DNA of 64,000 bases from Klebsiella variicola (GCF_000828055.2 NZ_CP010523.2:4526001-4590000); one strand, 5' to 3'; counted from the stretch's first letter, positions 16,898 to 26,843 are shown. Notes: generated from the sequence alone by a model not told the origin. Numbers and translations: made by a program.

Positions 16898-18840
16898 ACA
16901 AACCCGCCACGCTGACCCCTAAAGCACCACTGCTGATGCTCGTCGCGGCGCTGGCGCTTTCAACCTCATTCTACGCCGGTGCTACGCCGGCTTTTCTCGA
17001 TTACGCCCAGCAGCAAACTCAGCAAGCTCAAGCGCAAGAAGAGAAAAGCTCTGCGGCCACAGCAAAGCAAGCGTCAGACGCTCGCCAGAACGCGGACAAT
17101 AAAAAAACGACGGCCAATAACGCACAGTTGCAAAAAAGAATCGCCAGCCAACAGGCAACGATTGCGCAAAAAGATAAAATTATCCAACAATTAAAAAAAC
17201 AGCTTACCGCCACACCAGCCACGGATACATCCATTGCGAATGAGCAAGCGGCGTTAAATAATAAAATAAAGCAATTACAGCTCGCCTTAACCGCCGCCAC
17301 GGCGGAAAATGAGACGTTAATTAAAAAGGAAGTCGTTGCCCGGAATAATACTCTGCAACAGAGCCAGGCTGCCGCACTTAAGCAGATCCAACAATTAACG
17401 TCGCAGCTTCAGAGCGTCGAAGCGGAAAATAAACGGCTCAGCACCAGCCTCACCACGCTGAATACAGATAAACAAACGCTGACCTCCCGGCTGGCCGCCG
17501 CGGAAAAAGCACAGCAGACCGCACTCGGCCAGCTCACCGCCCTCGACACAGACAAGCAGACACTCACCGCCCGGCTGATGGCTGCGGAAAAAGAGAAACA
17601 GGCCGCCCTCGACCAGGCCAAAGCCCTTAACGCCGACAAACAGCCGCTGGCCACCCGACTGGCCGTGGTGGAAAAAGAGAAGCTGGCTGCCCTCGAGCAG
17701 GTTAAAGCGCTGACCACCGATAAGCAGTCGCTGACTATCCGGCTCGCCGCTGCGGAGAAGGCACAGCAGGCCGCCCTCGACCAGGCCAAAACACTGAACG
17801 CTGATAAACAGCCGCTGGCCAGCCGACTGGCCGTGGCGGAAAAAGAGAAGCTGTCCGCCCTCGACCAGGTCAAAGCGCTGACCACCGATAAGCAGTCGCT
17901 GACTATCCGGCTCGACGCCGCGGAGAAAACGCAGCAGGCCGCTCTCGACCAGGTCAAGGCGCTAAACGCCGACAAGCAGTCGTTAACCGCCCGGTTGGCC
18001 GCCGCGGAAAAAGCGCCAACAACCCGCCCTGATAACGCTGCAGCGCCAAAAAATGAGCCGCCGGAGATGGCGGCGGTTGTTGCAGCCTACCGCCTGCAGG
18101 CGGATAAAGACAACGCCCAGCTACGGATGAAAGAAGATGAAATCCAACTGCTGAGAACACAGCTTTCTGTACAGTCCAAAACGCGCAGCGGCGAGAGCGC
18201 CGCCGCCAAACTCAGCGCATCGGGAGAACAGCAGGCTTATGCGATCGGCGCCTCGATGGGAGCAGAAGCCCTTAACGTTCTCACCACCCGTCGCACTCAG
18301 GGAATTACCGTCGACGCCGGGCTGGTGCTGCGGGGTATCGAAGATGCTTTTAGCGGCCAGCTTCGTCTCGGAGAACAGGAGCGTAACAAGGCGCTGTTTG
18401 ACGTCTCGCAGCAGGTTTTCCAGAACCTGAATAAAATCGAGCAGAAAAACATCAGTGCCGGTAAGAAATATCAGCAGGCGTTTGCGCGCAAAAAAGATGT
18501 GGTCTTCAAAGATGGCGTCTACAGTCGCGTCGATTATCCGGGCAAAGGAACAATAAGCGGTAACGATCTGGTCACCGTAGTAATCAAAGAGATGCTGACG
18601 GACGGGACAGTGATCAACGATATGGAAGCGAAAGATCAGGCGCTCACCCAGAAGCTGGATGCCTATCCCCCGGTGTTTCGCGGCCCGCTGCAACGCCTGC
18701 AGAACCATGGCTCCTTGACGCTGGTCGTCCCGCCCGAAAAAGCCTATGGCAGTAAAGGATTACCGCCGAAAATCCCGCCAGGCGCCACCATGGTTTATTC
18801 CGTGCGGATAGTAGATAGCCAACCCGCACCGGCGAAATAA
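16894..18840 (+). CDS. Periplasmic coiled-coil protein with C-terminal FKBP-type domain
   Basis: A 648-aa exported protein. The signal peptide lies at about 1-30, followed by a very long, Ala/Gln/Lys/Glu-rich coiled coil (about 35-375) that ends in six full and one partial 28-residue repeats, each four heptads. Then come a FkpA-type N-terminal dimerisation-like domain (about 438-540) and an FKBP domain (about 541-640) ending V-V-P-P-E-K-A-Y-G...I-P-P-G-A-T-M-V-Y. The usual V-I-P-G-W segment reads Y-P-P-V-F-R-G and the F-D pair is missing, so prolyl isomerase activity may be weak or lost. It probably spans part of the periplasm while held near the upstream lipoprotein. Function unknown. Confidence 0.85.
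   Translation: MNKPATLTPKAPLLMLVAALALSTSFYAGATPAFLDYAQQQTQQAQAQEEKSSAATAKQASDARQNADNKKTTANNAQLQKRIASQQATIAQKDKIIQQLKKQLTATPATDTSIANEQAALNNKIKQLQLALTAATAENETLIKKEVVARNNTLQQSQAAALKQIQQLTSQLQSVEAENKRLSTSLTTLNTDKQTLTSRLAAAEKAQQTALGQLTALDTDKQTLTARLMAAEKEKQAALDQAKALNADKQPLATRLAVVEKEKLAALEQVKALTTDKQSLTIRLAAAEKAQQAALDQAKTLNADKQPLASRLAVAEKEKLSALDQVKALTTDKQSLTIRLDAAEKTQQAALDQVKALNADKQSLTARLAAAEKAPTTRPDNAAAPKNEPPEMAAVVAAYRLQADKDNAQLRMKEDEIQLLRTQLSVQSKTRSGESAAAKLSASGEQQAYAIGASMGAEALNVLTTRRTQGITVDAGLVLRGIEDAFSGQLRLGEQERNKALFDVSQQVFQNLNKIEQKNISAGKKYQQAFARKKDVVFKDGVYSRVDYPGKGTISGNDLVTVVIKEMLTDGTVINDMEAKDQALTQKLDAYPPVFRGPLQRLQNHGSLTLVVPPEKAYGSKGLPPKIPPGATMVYSVRIVDSQPAPAK
17455..18018 (+). repeat. 84-bp tandem repeats (28-aa heptad units) with 168-bp super-repeat
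   Basis: Units begin at 17455, 17539, 17623, 17707, 17791, 17875 and 17959, exactly 84 bases apart; the last is partial. Each encodes a variant of A-L-x-x-D-K-Q-x-L-T-x-R-L-A-A-A-E-K. Units 3+4 (17623-17790) and 5+6 (17791-17958) are especially alike, pointing to a recent duplication of a two-unit block. Confidence 0.93.
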
Positions 18841-18848
18841 CCCTCCCC

Positions 18849-18875
18849 CCACCGCTCTCCCCGGGCGGTGGCGGT
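18849..18875 (+). terminator. Weak hairpin after FKBP gene
   Basis: CCACCGC (18849-18855) pairs with GCGGTGG (18865-18871), then GCGGTTATTC. It is G+C-rich but lacks a T-run. The remaining bases up to speE (18876-18986) should hold the speED promoter. Confidence 0.45.
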
Positions 18876-18986
18876 TATTCCTGCCGCATTGCTGCAATAA
18901 CCGCCGTGCATCCTCATCTATAGTTGTCTATGATGTTGCACTCGTTTTACGGGTGTAACAGATGTTAACGAAGGAGGAGCCTCACC

Positions 18987-19847
18987 GTGGCCGATAATCC
19001 ACTGTGGCATGAAACGCTGCATGACCATTTTGGTCAGTACTTTAGCGTTGATAACGTGCTGTACCACGAAAAAACCGATCATCAGGATTTGATCATCTTC
19101 GACAACCGCGCCTTTGGCCGGGTGATGGCGCTGGATGGCGTCGTGCAAACCACCGAACGCGATGAGTTTATTTATCACGAAATGATGACCCACGTGCCGC
19201 TGCTGGCCCACGGCAACGCGAAGCATGTCCTGATCATCGGCGGCGGCGACGGCGCGATGCTGCGCGAAGTCTCTCGTCACCGTAGCATCGAAACCATCAC
19301 CATGGTGGAAATCGATGCCGGGGTGGTCTCATTCTGCCGTCAGTACCTGCCCAACCATAGCGCCGGGGCCTACGACGATCCGCGCTTCACGCTGGTGATT
19401 GATGATGGCGTCAATTTTGTTAACCAGACGACGCAAACGTTTGACGTGATCATTTCGGACTGTACCGACCCTATCGGTCCGGGCGAAAGCCTGTTCACCT
19501 CGGCTTTTTATGAAGGCTGCAAACGCTGCCTGAACCCGGGGGGCGTGTTCGTTGCCCAAAACGGCGTTTGTTTCCTGCAGCAGGACGAAGCGGTCGGTAG
19601 CCATCGCAAACTGAGCCACTATTTTCGCGACGTCAGCTTCTACCAGGCGGCCATCCCAACCTATTACGGCGGGATCATGACTTTTGCCTGGGCGAGCGAC
19701 AACGAGGCGTTGCGCCATCTCTCCAGCGAAATCATTCAGGCGCGCTTTCACAAAGCCAACCTGACCTGCCGTTACTACAATCCGGCAATCCATACGGCGG
19801 CCTTCGCCTTACCACAATATCTGCATGATGCTTTGTCCGCACCGTGA
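18987..19847 (+). CDS. speE: Spermidine synthase, GTG start
   Basis: SpeE transfers an aminopropyl group from decarboxylated S-adenosylmethionine to putrescine. The nucleotide-binding [10 protein letters not shown] motif lies near residues 80-90, and [10 protein letters not shown] near 160 holds the catalytic Asp. Length is 286 aa (288 in E. coli). GTG 18987 with AAGGAGGAG upstream is the start. speD follows after 24 bases; the pair is an operon, and SpeD supplies the decarboxylated substrate. Confidence 0.97.
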   Translation: MADNPLWHETLHDHFGQYFSVDNVLYHEKTDHQDLIIFDNRAFGRVMALDGVVQTTERDEFIYHEMMTHVPLLAHGNAKHVLIIGGGDGAMLREVSRHRSIETITMVEIDAGVVSFCRQYLPNHSAGAYDDPRFTLVIDDGVNFVNQTTQTFDVIISDCTDPIGPGESLFTSAFYEGCKRCLNPGGVFVAQNGVCFLQQDEAVGSHRKLSHYFRDVSFYQAAIPTYYGGIMTFAWASDNEALRHLSSEIIQARFHKANLTCRYYNPAIHTAAFALPQYLHDALSAP

Positions 19848-19871
19848 CGCGAAGTAAGGGGGTGAACTAAA

Positions 19872-20666
19872 TTGAAAAAATTGAAGCTGCATGGCTTTAA
19901 CAACCTGACCAAAAGCCTGAGTTTTTGTATCTACGATATCTGTTACGCCAAAACGGCAGAGGAGCGTGACGGCTACATCGCTTATATCGACGAACTCTAT
20001 AATGCCAATCGCCTGACGGAGATCCTGACAGAAACCTGTTCTATTATTGGCGCCAATATCCTGAATATCGCCCGCCAGGATTATGAACCCCAGGGCGCCA
20101 GCGTGACCATTCTGGTCAGCGAAGAGCCTGTCGATCCCAAGCTTATCGACCAGACCGAACATCCAGGTCCGTTACCGGAAACCGTGGTCGCCCATCTCGA
20201 TAAGAGCCATATCTGCGTGCATACCTACCCGGAGAGCCATCCGGAAGGTGGACTGTGCACCTTCCGCGCCGATATCGAAGTCTCTACCTGCGGGGTCATT
20301 TCTCCGCTTAAAGCGCTGAACTATCTGATCCACCAGCTGGAATCGGACATTGTGACCATTGACTACCGCGTGCGCGGCTTTACCCGCGATATCAATGGGA
20401 TGAAGCATTTTATCGATCATGAAATCAATTCGATTCAGAACTTTATGTCCGATGACATTAAGTCGTTGTATGACATGGTCGATGTGAACGTTTATCAGGA
20501 AAATATCTTCCATACCAAAATGTTGCTCAAGGAGTTCGACCTTAAGCACTACATGTTCCATACCCGACCGGAAGAATTGACCGCCGAAGAGCGCAAGGTC
20601 ATTACCGACCTGCTGTGGAAAGAGATGCGCGAGATTTACTACGGCCGCAATATTCCTGCCGTGTAA
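19872..20666 (+). CDS. speD: S-adenosylmethionine decarboxylase proenzyme, TTG start
   Basis: SpeD is a pyruvoyl enzyme that makes the aminopropyl donor for SpeE. The 264-aa proenzyme is cleaved between K111 and S112 ([14 protein letters not shown]), the serine becoming pyruvoyl. The frame opens at TTG 19872 behind AAGGGGGTGA, giving M-K-K-L-K-L-H-G-F as in E. coli; there is no ATG in a usable position. The strong Shine-Dalgarno probably compensates for the weak start codon. Confidence 0.96.
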   Translation: MKKLKLHGFNNLTKSLSFCIYDICYAKTAEERDGYIAYIDELYNANRLTEILTETCSIIGANILNIARQDYEPQGASVTILVSEEPVDPKLIDQTEHPGPLPETVVAHLDKSHICVHTYPESHPEGGLCTFRADIEVSTCGVISPLKALNYLIHQLESDIVTIDYRVRGFTRDINGMKHFIDHEINSIQNFMSDDIKSLYDMVDVNVYQENIFHTKMLLKEFDLKHYMFHTRPEELTAEERKVITDLLWKEMREIYYGRNIPAV

Positions 20667-20676
20667 TATTGGAAAT

Positions 20677-20823
20677 GCCCGGCGGCGCTTGCGCTTGCCG
20701 GGCCTGGGATTCTGCGCCGCCTGGTCGCCCGGGTAAGGCACCAGCCGCTACCCGGGGATTTCCCCTGCTCACGCTACGCTTAGCAGGGCTACGCTCTTGC
20801 GCCACCCGACATAAAAGGCGTCA
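20677..20823. repeat. REP-like palindromic elements after speD
   Basis: Two imperfect palindromes lie in tandem: GCCCGGC (20677-20683) with GCCGGGC (20697-20703), and CCCGGGTA (20728-20735) with TACCCGGG (20749-20756). The layout resembles enterobacterial REP/BIME units. They lie between convergent speD and yacL and may protect mRNA 3' ends or end transcription. Confidence 0.7.
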
Positions 20824-21186
20824 TTAACGCTGCTGCATAAATTCACGATAAGCGGCAACGACCTGCAGGAAATCCTCCACGCCGCAGAGAGAGAGACTTT
20901 CTTCGTCGTAGTAGCTCATCCCCTCCTCGATTTCGTCGCCGGAAAACTCCAGCTGATTGGCGCGGATCATCACCTCTTCGCCATCCAGCCACAGCGTATA
21001 TTCATGGCCAGCCCGCTGCCAGGAACGTTCACTGCCCTTCACGGTGCGTGCAGCCTGCTCTACTTCATCAAGCAGGGCAAGATTGTCTTTCACCTCTTCG
21101 TTGAACCAGTGGCCGATCGCCTCGTGATCCATCGACATTCGCACCTTTACCACTCCGGTAATATCGCGCAGAAATTCGTAGTCCAT
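20824..21186 (-). CDS. yacL: UPF0231 family protein YacL
   Basis: A 120-aa acidic cytoplasmic protein, nearly identical to E. coli YacL in length and sequence. The C-terminus reads [19 protein letters not shown]. No enzymatic motif is visible and the function is unknown. It follows acnB in the same direction but lies beyond the acnB terminator, so it probably has its own promoter within 21187-21287. Confidence 0.9.
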   Translation of the reverse strand: MDYEFLRDITGVVKVRMSMDHEAIGHWFNEEVKDNLALLDEVEQAARTVKGSERSWQRAGHEYTLWLDGEEVMIRANQLEFSGDEIEEGMSYYDEESLSLCGVEDFLQVVAAYREFMQQR

Positions 21187-21287
21187 AGTCTTTTCCTCTG
21201 CAAGGGCAATGCGTCACCGCTGCACTGTACCCATGCAGTAATTATCGCAGCAGACAGAAAGAAAAAAAGCGTAACGGGCAGGAGGTT

Positions 21288-21329
21288 TGGAAATAAAAAT
21301 GCCCGGTGATGCAATGTTCACCGGGCATT
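21288..21329 (-). terminator. Rho-independent terminator of acnB
   Basis: A perfect 12-bp stem (21298-21309 with 21318-21329) is followed on the minus strand by TTTTTATTT (21290-21298). It ends acnB transcription upstream of yacL. Confidence 0.88.
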
Positions 21330-21373
21330 GGGGAGTTTATCGCCAAACGGTCAGCCGGGCTGACCGAATGGTT

Positions 21374-23971
21374 TTACACCGCGGTCTGGAAGATCACGCC
21401 GTCAGCTTTTTCAGTGTACTGATCCAGCTGGTTGAAGTTCAGATAACGGTAGGTATCTTCCGCTGTCTTATCCACCTGCGCCACGAAGGTCTGGTACTCT
21501 TCCGGCGTCGGCAATTTGCCGAGCAGAGAAGCCACCGCTGCCAGCTCGGCAGAGGCCAGATAGACGTTAGCGCCGGTACCTAAACGGTTCGGGAAGTTAC
21601 GGGTGGAGGTGGAGACCACCGTCGCACCGTCGGCCACGCGAGCCTGGTTACCCATACACAGGGAACAGCCAGGGATTTCGATACGCGCCCCGCTCTTACC
21701 AAACACGCTGTAGTAGCCTTCTTCGGTCAGCTGCGCGGCGTCCATACGGGTTGGCGGCGCCACCCACAGGCGAGTCGGCAGCTGGCCTTTGTGGCTGTCC
21801 AGCAGCTTACCGGCGGCACGGAAGTGGCCGATGTTGGTCATGCAGGAACCGATGAACACTTCGTCGATCTTCTCGCCCTGCACGTCAGACAGCAGACGGG
21901 CATCGTCCGGATCGTTCGGCGCGCACAGGATTGGCTCTTTGATATCCGCCAGATCGATGTCGATCACTGCCGCGTATTCCGCGTCAGCGTCGGCTTCCAG
22001 CAGCTGCGGATCCGCCAGCCATTTTTCCATGCCCTGGATACGGCGTTCCAGCGTACGGCGGTCGCCGTAGCCTTCGGCGATCATCCACTTCAGCAGGACG
22101 ATGTTGGAGTTCAGGTACTCAACGATCGGCTCTTTGTTCAGCTTGATGGTACAGCCGGCAGCAGAACGCTCAGCAGACGCATCGGTCAGTTCAAATGCCT
22201 GCTCGACTTTCAGATCCGGCAGACCTTCGATCTCGAGGATGCGACCAGAGAAGATGTTTTTCTTACCTTTCTTCTCAACGGTCAGCAGGCCCTGCTTGAT
22301 GGCATACAGTGGGATGGCATGAACCAGGTCGCGCAGGGTGATACCCGGCTGCATTTTCCCTTTGAAGCGCACCAGCACCGATTCCGGCATATCCAACGGC
22401 ATCACGCCGGTCGCAGCGGCGAAGGCCACCAGACCAGAGCCCGCCGGGAAGGAGATACCGATTGGGAAACGGGTATGGGAGTCGCCGCCGGTACCCACGG
22501 TATCCGGCAGCAGCATGCGGTTCAGCCAGGAGTGGATAACGCCATCGCCCGGACGTAGAGAAACACCGCCGCGGTTCATGATGAAGTCCGGCAGGGTATG
22601 GTGCGTGGTCACGTCAACCGGCTTCGGATAGGCTGCGGTGTGGCAGAAGGACTGCATCACCAGGTCAGCGGAGAAGCCCAGGCACGCCAGGTCTTTCAGT
22701 TCATCACGGGTCATTGGACCGGTGGTGTCCTGAGAACCGACGGAGGTCATTTTCGGCTCGCAGTAGGCGCCCGGACGGATACCGGCAACGCCGCAGGCGC
22801 GGCCAACCATTTTCTGCGCCAGAGAGAAGCCGCGGGTGCTTTCCGCCACGTCTTTCGCCTGACGGAAGACGTCGCTGTGCGGCAGCCCCAGCGCTTCGCG
22901 CGCTTTGGTGGTCAAGCCGCGGCCGATGATCAGCGGAATACGGCCACCGGCGCGCACTTCGTCGATCAGCACATCGGTTTTCAGCTCGAAGCTGGCCAGC
23001 AGTTCGTTGGTTTCGTGATTACGCACTTCGCCTTTGAACGGGTAAACGTCAATCACGTCGCCCATGTTCAGGTTTGACACATCAACTTCGATAGGCAGCG
23101 CACCTGCATCTTCCATGGTGTTGAAGAAGATTGGCGCGATTTTGCCGCCCAGGCACAGACCGCCGCCGCGCTTGTTCGGCACGTTCGGAATATCGTCGCC
23201 CATAAACCACAGCACCGAGTTGGTCGCGGATTTACGCGAGGAACCCGTACCGACCACGTCGCCGACGTAGGCCAGCGGATAGCCTTTCTGCTGCAGGGCT
23301 TCGATTTGTTTAATCGGGCCGACGACGCCCGGCTGGTCCGGATCAATTCCTTCGCGGGCGTTTTTCAGCATCGCCAGCGCATGCAGTGGGATATCCGGGC
23401 GCGACCAGGCATCCGGCGCCGGAGACAGGTCATCGGTATTGGTTTCGCCGGTGACCTTGAAGACGGTAACGGTGATTTTCTCTGCCAGCTGCGGGCGGTT
23501 CAGGAACCACTCAGCGTCAGCCCAGGATTGCATGACCCGTTTAGCATGCTCGTTACCTGCTTTTGCTTTCTCTTCTACGTCGTAGAAGTTATCGAACATC
23601 AGCAGAGTATGAGACAGCGCTTTCGCGGCAATCGGCGCCAGTTTCGCGTCGTCCAGCGCATCGATCAGCGGATGAATGTTGTAACCGCCCTGCATGGTGC
23701 CCAGCAGTTCAACGGCTTTTTCAGGGGTTACCAGAGGGGAGGTCGCTTCGCCTTTGGCGATCGCGGCAAGGAATCCAGCTTTAACATAGGCGGCTTCGTC
23801 GACGCCCGGCGGTACACGGTTAATCAGCAGGTCTAACAGGAATTCTTCTTCGCCCGCAGGCGGGTTTTTCAGCAGTTCTACCAGCGCGGCCATTTGGCTT
23901 GCATCTAAGGGTTTGGCAACAATCCCCATGGCGGCACGCTCAGCTACGTGCTTACGGTATTCTTCTAGCAC
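21374..23971 (-). CDS. acnB: Aconitate hydratase B, GTG start
   Basis: AcnB interconverts citrate and isocitrate and is the main TCA-cycle aconitase during exponential growth; the apo-form binds mRNA. At 865 aa it equals E. coli AcnB. The N-terminal HEAT-like and swivel domains precede the catalytic core. [4Fe-4S] cysteines are in I-G-S-C-M-T-N-I-G and P-G-C-S-L-C-M-G-N. Start is GTG 23971 behind a GAGGAG-like site. A good promoter lies about 180 bases upstream. Confidence 0.97.
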   Translation of the reverse strand: MLEEYRKHVAERAAMGIVAKPLDASQMAALVELLKNPPAGEEEFLLDLLINRVPPGVDEAAYVKAGFLAAIAKGEATSPLVTPEKAVELLGTMQGGYNIHPLIDALDDAKLAPIAAKALSHTLLMFDNFYDVEEKAKAGNEHAKRVMQSWADAEWFLNRPQLAEKITVTVFKVTGETNTDDLSPAPDAWSRPDIPLHALAMLKNAREGIDPDQPGVVGPIKQIEALQQKGYPLAYVGDVVGTGSSRKSATNSVLWFMGDDIPNVPNKRGGGLCLGGKIAPIFFNTMEDAGALPIEVDVSNLNMGDVIDVYPFKGEVRNHETNELLASFELKTDVLIDEVRAGGRIPLIIGRGLTTKAREALGLPHSDVFRQAKDVAESTRGFSLAQKMVGRACGVAGIRPGAYCEPKMTSVGSQDTTGPMTRDELKDLACLGFSADLVMQSFCHTAAYPKPVDVTTHHTLPDFIMNRGGVSLRPGDGVIHSWLNRMLLPDTVGTGGDSHTRFPIGISFPAGSGLVAFAAATGVMPLDMPESVLVRFKGKMQPGITLRDLVHAIPLYAIKQGLLTVEKKGKKNIFSGRILEIEGLPDLKVEQAFELTDASAERSAAGCTIKLNKEPIVEYLNSNIVLLKWMIAEGYGDRRTLERRIQGMEKWLADPQLLEADADAEYAAVIDIDLADIKEPILCAPNDPDDARLLSDVQGEKIDEVFIGSCMTNIGHFRAAGKLLDSHKGQLPTRLWVAPPTRMDAAQLTEEGYYSVFGKSGARIEIPGCSLCMGNQARVADGATVVSTSTRNFPNRLGTGANVYLASAELAAVASLLGKLPTPEEYQTFVAQVDKTAEDTYRYLNFNQLDQYTEKADGVIFQTAV

Positions 23972-24402
23972 GACGGTTCTCCTCGCTTCTCATTGTCATA
24001 ATGCGGCCTACACGTCTTCAATCAATCTGCTTCGGTATTGGCAGTTTGCCGCCTTGACGCATCTTGAAGGATTTAGTGGCTGGGCGATTTTCTTCACGCT
24101 CCTGTGAGACAGCAGTTTGTAGGGTAAATGCCCGATACCGCGTCGGCAGCATAGCAGGATTTTTGAAAGGTGTTAATCTGTTTACAAAAAAGCAACATTA
24201 AAATTTAGCTGAATCGTTAAGGGCAGGATATTGCAGGCTTTCTGTTCAAATACCGCGACAAAAATTCCTTTCCGCGTACAACTCCCCGGGCCGATCCCAA
24301 CAATAATCAATAAAAAGCCATACCGCTTACTTATACTCAGCAAACGCGCCGTTTTCGCCGATACTTTAGCGAGATGGGTTACTTTTTGGGTCAGGAGCTT
24401 CC
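23972..24402. other. Intergenic region acnB/yacH
   Basis: These 431 bases separate two divergent genes. The left part is the acnB leader and promoter. The right part must contain the yacH promoter; TATACT at about 24331 is a candidate -10 without a clear -35. No conserved open frame was found; short frames crossing it lack ribosome sites. Confidence 0.6.
24148..24176 (-). promoter_or_regulatory. Probable acnB promoter
   Basis: On the minus strand TTAACA (24171-24176) and TATGCT (24148-24153) are 17 bases apart. This is the best sigma-70 match upstream of acnB and leaves a leader of roughly 170 bases. Confidence 0.65.
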
Positions 24403-26025
24403 ATGTCACTGCCGTTCAAACCCCATATCTTCGCCCTGCTCTGTAGCGCTGGCTTACTCGCGGCGGCGGGAACACTCTATGTGCAAAGCCGTACTCCAGA
24501 GAAGGTCACTGAGGCGGCGGCGCAGCCTGCACCGGCACCAACGCCAACCTCACCTCCTGCCGCAGCGCAGCCGGTGACCACCACCTACACCCAGGCGCAA
24601 ATTGATCAGTGGGTCGCGCCCATCGCGCTCTACCCGGACAGTCTGCTGTCGCAGGTGTTGATGGCCTCCACTTATCCCGACAACGTCATGCAGGCGGTAC
24701 AGTGGTCCCAGGATAACCCCGCGATGAAAGGGGATGCGGCGGTTCAGGCGGTTGCCAGTCAGCCGTGGGATCCCAGCGTCAAATCCCTTGTCGCTTTCCC
24801 TGCCCTGCTGGCGATGATGGGCGAAAATCCGCCCTGGGTGGAGAACCTCGGCAATGCGTTTTTGGCCCAGCCGCATGATGTGATGGACTCGGTGCAGCGC
24901 CTGCGTACTATTGCCCAGCAGACCGGGACACTGAAATCCACGCCACAGCAGAAAGTGATTGTCACCCCTGCCGCACCGGTTTCCGCCAGCAGCACGGCAG
25001 CAACGTCCACCACCCACTCGGCGGCGCCTGCGCCCACGCAGGTTATTAAAATAGAACCGACCAATCCGCAGGTGGTCTATGTTCCCAGCTATAACCCCTC
25101 TACCGTCTATGGTACCTGGCCAAACAGCGCCTATCCGCCGGTCTACCTGCCGCCGCCTCCCGGGGAGCAGTTTACCGATAGCTTCGTCAAAGGCTTCGGT
25201 TACAGCCTGGGCGTGGCCACTACCTGGGCGCTGTTTAGCAGTATCGACTGGGATGATGATGACCACCACCATCACGATGACGACTATCACCACGGCGATT
25301 ACTCGCATAATGGCGATAACATCAATATTAATATAAATAATTTCAATCATATAACGGGAGAAAACCTGCCGGGCAACCACGTTAACTGGCAGCATAATCC
25401 TGCCTATCGCGGTCACACACCGTATCCCGATAATACGGTTGCTCAACGCTTCCATCAGACCAACGTTGCTGGCGGGCTGAGCACTACCCAACATGCGCCA
25501 GTCGATCGCGAAGCGCAGCGCCAGGCAGCGATGACCCAGCTGCAGCATAACGTACCGGCGGCGACAGCGGGCAACCTGGCGGCAAACAACGCCTCACGCG
25601 ATGCCCAGCGTCAGGCAGCTTCGGCGCAATTGAAACAAGCCACCCAGCGCAGCAACTATCGCGGTTACGACAGCACACCAACCTCGACCCAGCAGCAGCG
25701 TCGCGAGGCGGCGAAAACGCAGTTGAAAAATCCCACGCCGCAACAACAGCAGCGTCGGGAAACCGTTAAGAGCCGCGAGCAGAACCTGACACCTCAGCAG
25801 CAACAGCATCGGCAGCAGATCCAGTCCGCCACGCCCGCGCAGCGTCAGCAGCAGGTTAGTCATTTACGCGCCAGCGCTCTTAGCGGCAACGAAAGCCGCG
25901 CCCCCTCCTGGCAAGCGCAGCAGGAACGGGGACTGCAAAGTCGGCAGTTTTCCGCTGTAAACCGCGAGGAGCGTGGCGGCGCCAGAGAACGTCTTTCCGA
26001 ACACCATGAACTGCGCCGCCGCTGA
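24403..26025 (+). CDS. yacH: Exported DUF3300 protein (YacH-like) with His/Asp cluster
   Basis: 540 aa. An N-terminal signal or anchor segment (about 6-28) precedes a Pro/Ala linker, then the DUF3300 core (about 60-260), with W-V-A-P-I-A-L-Y-P-D-S-L-L-S-Q-V-L-M-A-S and I-E-P-T-N-P-Q-V-V-Y-V-P-S-Y-N-P. After a hydrophobic G-Y-S-L-G-V-A-T-T-W-A-L-F comes a dense His/Asp block (about residues 285-305), a plausible metal site. The last 180 residues are Gln/Arg/Ala-rich and look disordered or coiled. Position matches yacH between acnB and lpd in E. coli. It is followed at 2 bases by a DUF2950 gene. Function unknown. Confidence 0.8.
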   Translation: MSLPFKPHIFALLCSAGLLAAAGTLYVQSRTPEKVTEAAAQPAPAPTPTSPPAAAQPVTTTYTQAQIDQWVAPIALYPDSLLSQVLMASTYPDNVMQAVQWSQDNPAMKGDAAVQAVASQPWDPSVKSLVAFPALLAMMGENPPWVENLGNAFLAQPHDVMDSVQRLRTIAQQTGTLKSTPQQKVIVTPAAPVSASSTAATSTTHSAAPAPTQVIKIEPTNPQVVYVPSYNPSTVYGTWPNSAYPPVYLPPPPGEQFTDSFVKGFGYSLGVATTWALFSSIDWDDDDHHHHDDDYHHGDYSHNGDNINININNFNHITGENLPGNHVNWQHNPAYRGHTPYPDNTVAQRFHQTNVAGGLSTTQHAPVDREAQRQAAMTQLQHNVPAATAGNLAANNASRDAQRQAASAQLKQATQRSNYRGYDSTPTSTQQQRREAAKTQLKNPTPQQQQRRETVKSREQNLTPQQQQHRQQIQSATPAQRQQQVSHLRASALSGNESRAPSWQAQQERGLQSRQFSAVNREERGGARERLSEHHELRRR

Positions 26026-26027
26026 GG

Positions 26028-26843
26028 ATGAGCAGAATGAGAAACCTATTACCTATTGCCCTGTTCACATTGATACTGTCACCGTTAGCCGCCTTCGCCC
26101 AGCAGCAGTTTTCTACCCCGGAACAGGCCGCGAGCGCGCTGGCTGAGGCGCTCAGCCAGCAAAATGAAGCGGCGCTGAGCAAGGTGCTCGGCGATAACTG
26201 GCAGCAATTTTTACCTACCGATGGGATCGACCCCAGCGCCGTCGACCGTTTTCAGCGCGACTGGCAGGTAAAACATGTCATCGTGCAGCAGGGTGATAAC
26301 GCCTGGCTCGACGTCGGCAGCGAGGCATGGCGGTTGCCGGTGCCTATCGTAAAAACGTCTCAGGGCTGGCGCTTTGATATGGCCGCAGGCGAAGAGGAGA
26401 TCCTCACCCGCGCCATCGGTCGCAATGAACTGTCAGCGATAGCCGCCATGCACGCTTACATTGACGCCCAGCAGGATTACTACCAGCTTAATCACCGCTG
26501 GGCGCAGAAAATCATCAGCAGTGAAGGCAAAAAAGATGGGTTGTACTGGCCGACGTCGCCGGGTGAGACGCCCAGCCCGCTGGGGCCGGCATTCAGCCCG
26601 ACGGAGCCCGGCGCCGGTTATCATGGCTATCGTTTCCGCATTATCGCAGGCCGCGATGACCAGGATGCGGCCTTGCTTGCCTGGCCTGTGGAATGGGGTG
26701 AAACCGGAGTGATGAGCTTTATGATCGATCTGCACGATACCGTTTATCAGGCTAATCTCGGCGAAGAGAGCGCCGCAAAAGCGCAGGCCATCACGCGCTT
26801 TGCCCCCGATGCTGACGCCGGCTGGCAGGTTGTCAAACCATAA
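26028..26843 (+). CDS. Exported DUF2950 family protein
   Basis: 271 aa with a signal peptide (about 1-24, ending A-A-F-A-Q). The N-terminal half has an F-S-T-P-E-Q-A-A-S-A-L-A-E-A-L helix and a small beta domain. The C-terminal half carries Y-I-D-A-Q-Q-D-Y-Y, the A-Q-K-I-I-S-S-E-G-K-K-D-G-L-Y-W segment and G-Y-H-G-Y-R-F-R-I-I, hallmarks I associate with DUF2950. No catalytic motif is clear. A second ATG at 26037 is an alternative start. The 2-base gap to the DUF3300 gene implies one operon and a shared periplasmic role. A hairpin terminator ends it. Confidence 0.82.
   Translation: MSRMRNLLPIALFTLILSPLAAFAQQQFSTPEQAASALAEALSQQNEAALSKVLGDNWQQFLPTDGIDPSAVDRFQRDWQVKHVIVQQGDNAWLDVGSEAWRLPVPIVKTSQGWRFDMAAGEEEILTRAIGRNELSAIAAMHAYIDAQQDYYQLNHRWAQKIISSEGKKDGLYWPTSPGETPSPLGPAFSPTEPGAGYHGYRFRIIAGRDDQDAALLAWPVEWGETGVMSFMIDLHDTVYQANLGEESAAKAQAITRFAPDADAGWQVVKP

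Noticed and set aside
17455-18018. Regular repeats as a possible CRISPR array
   Set aside because: The 84-bp units are contiguous and in frame, coding heptads, with no unique spacers.
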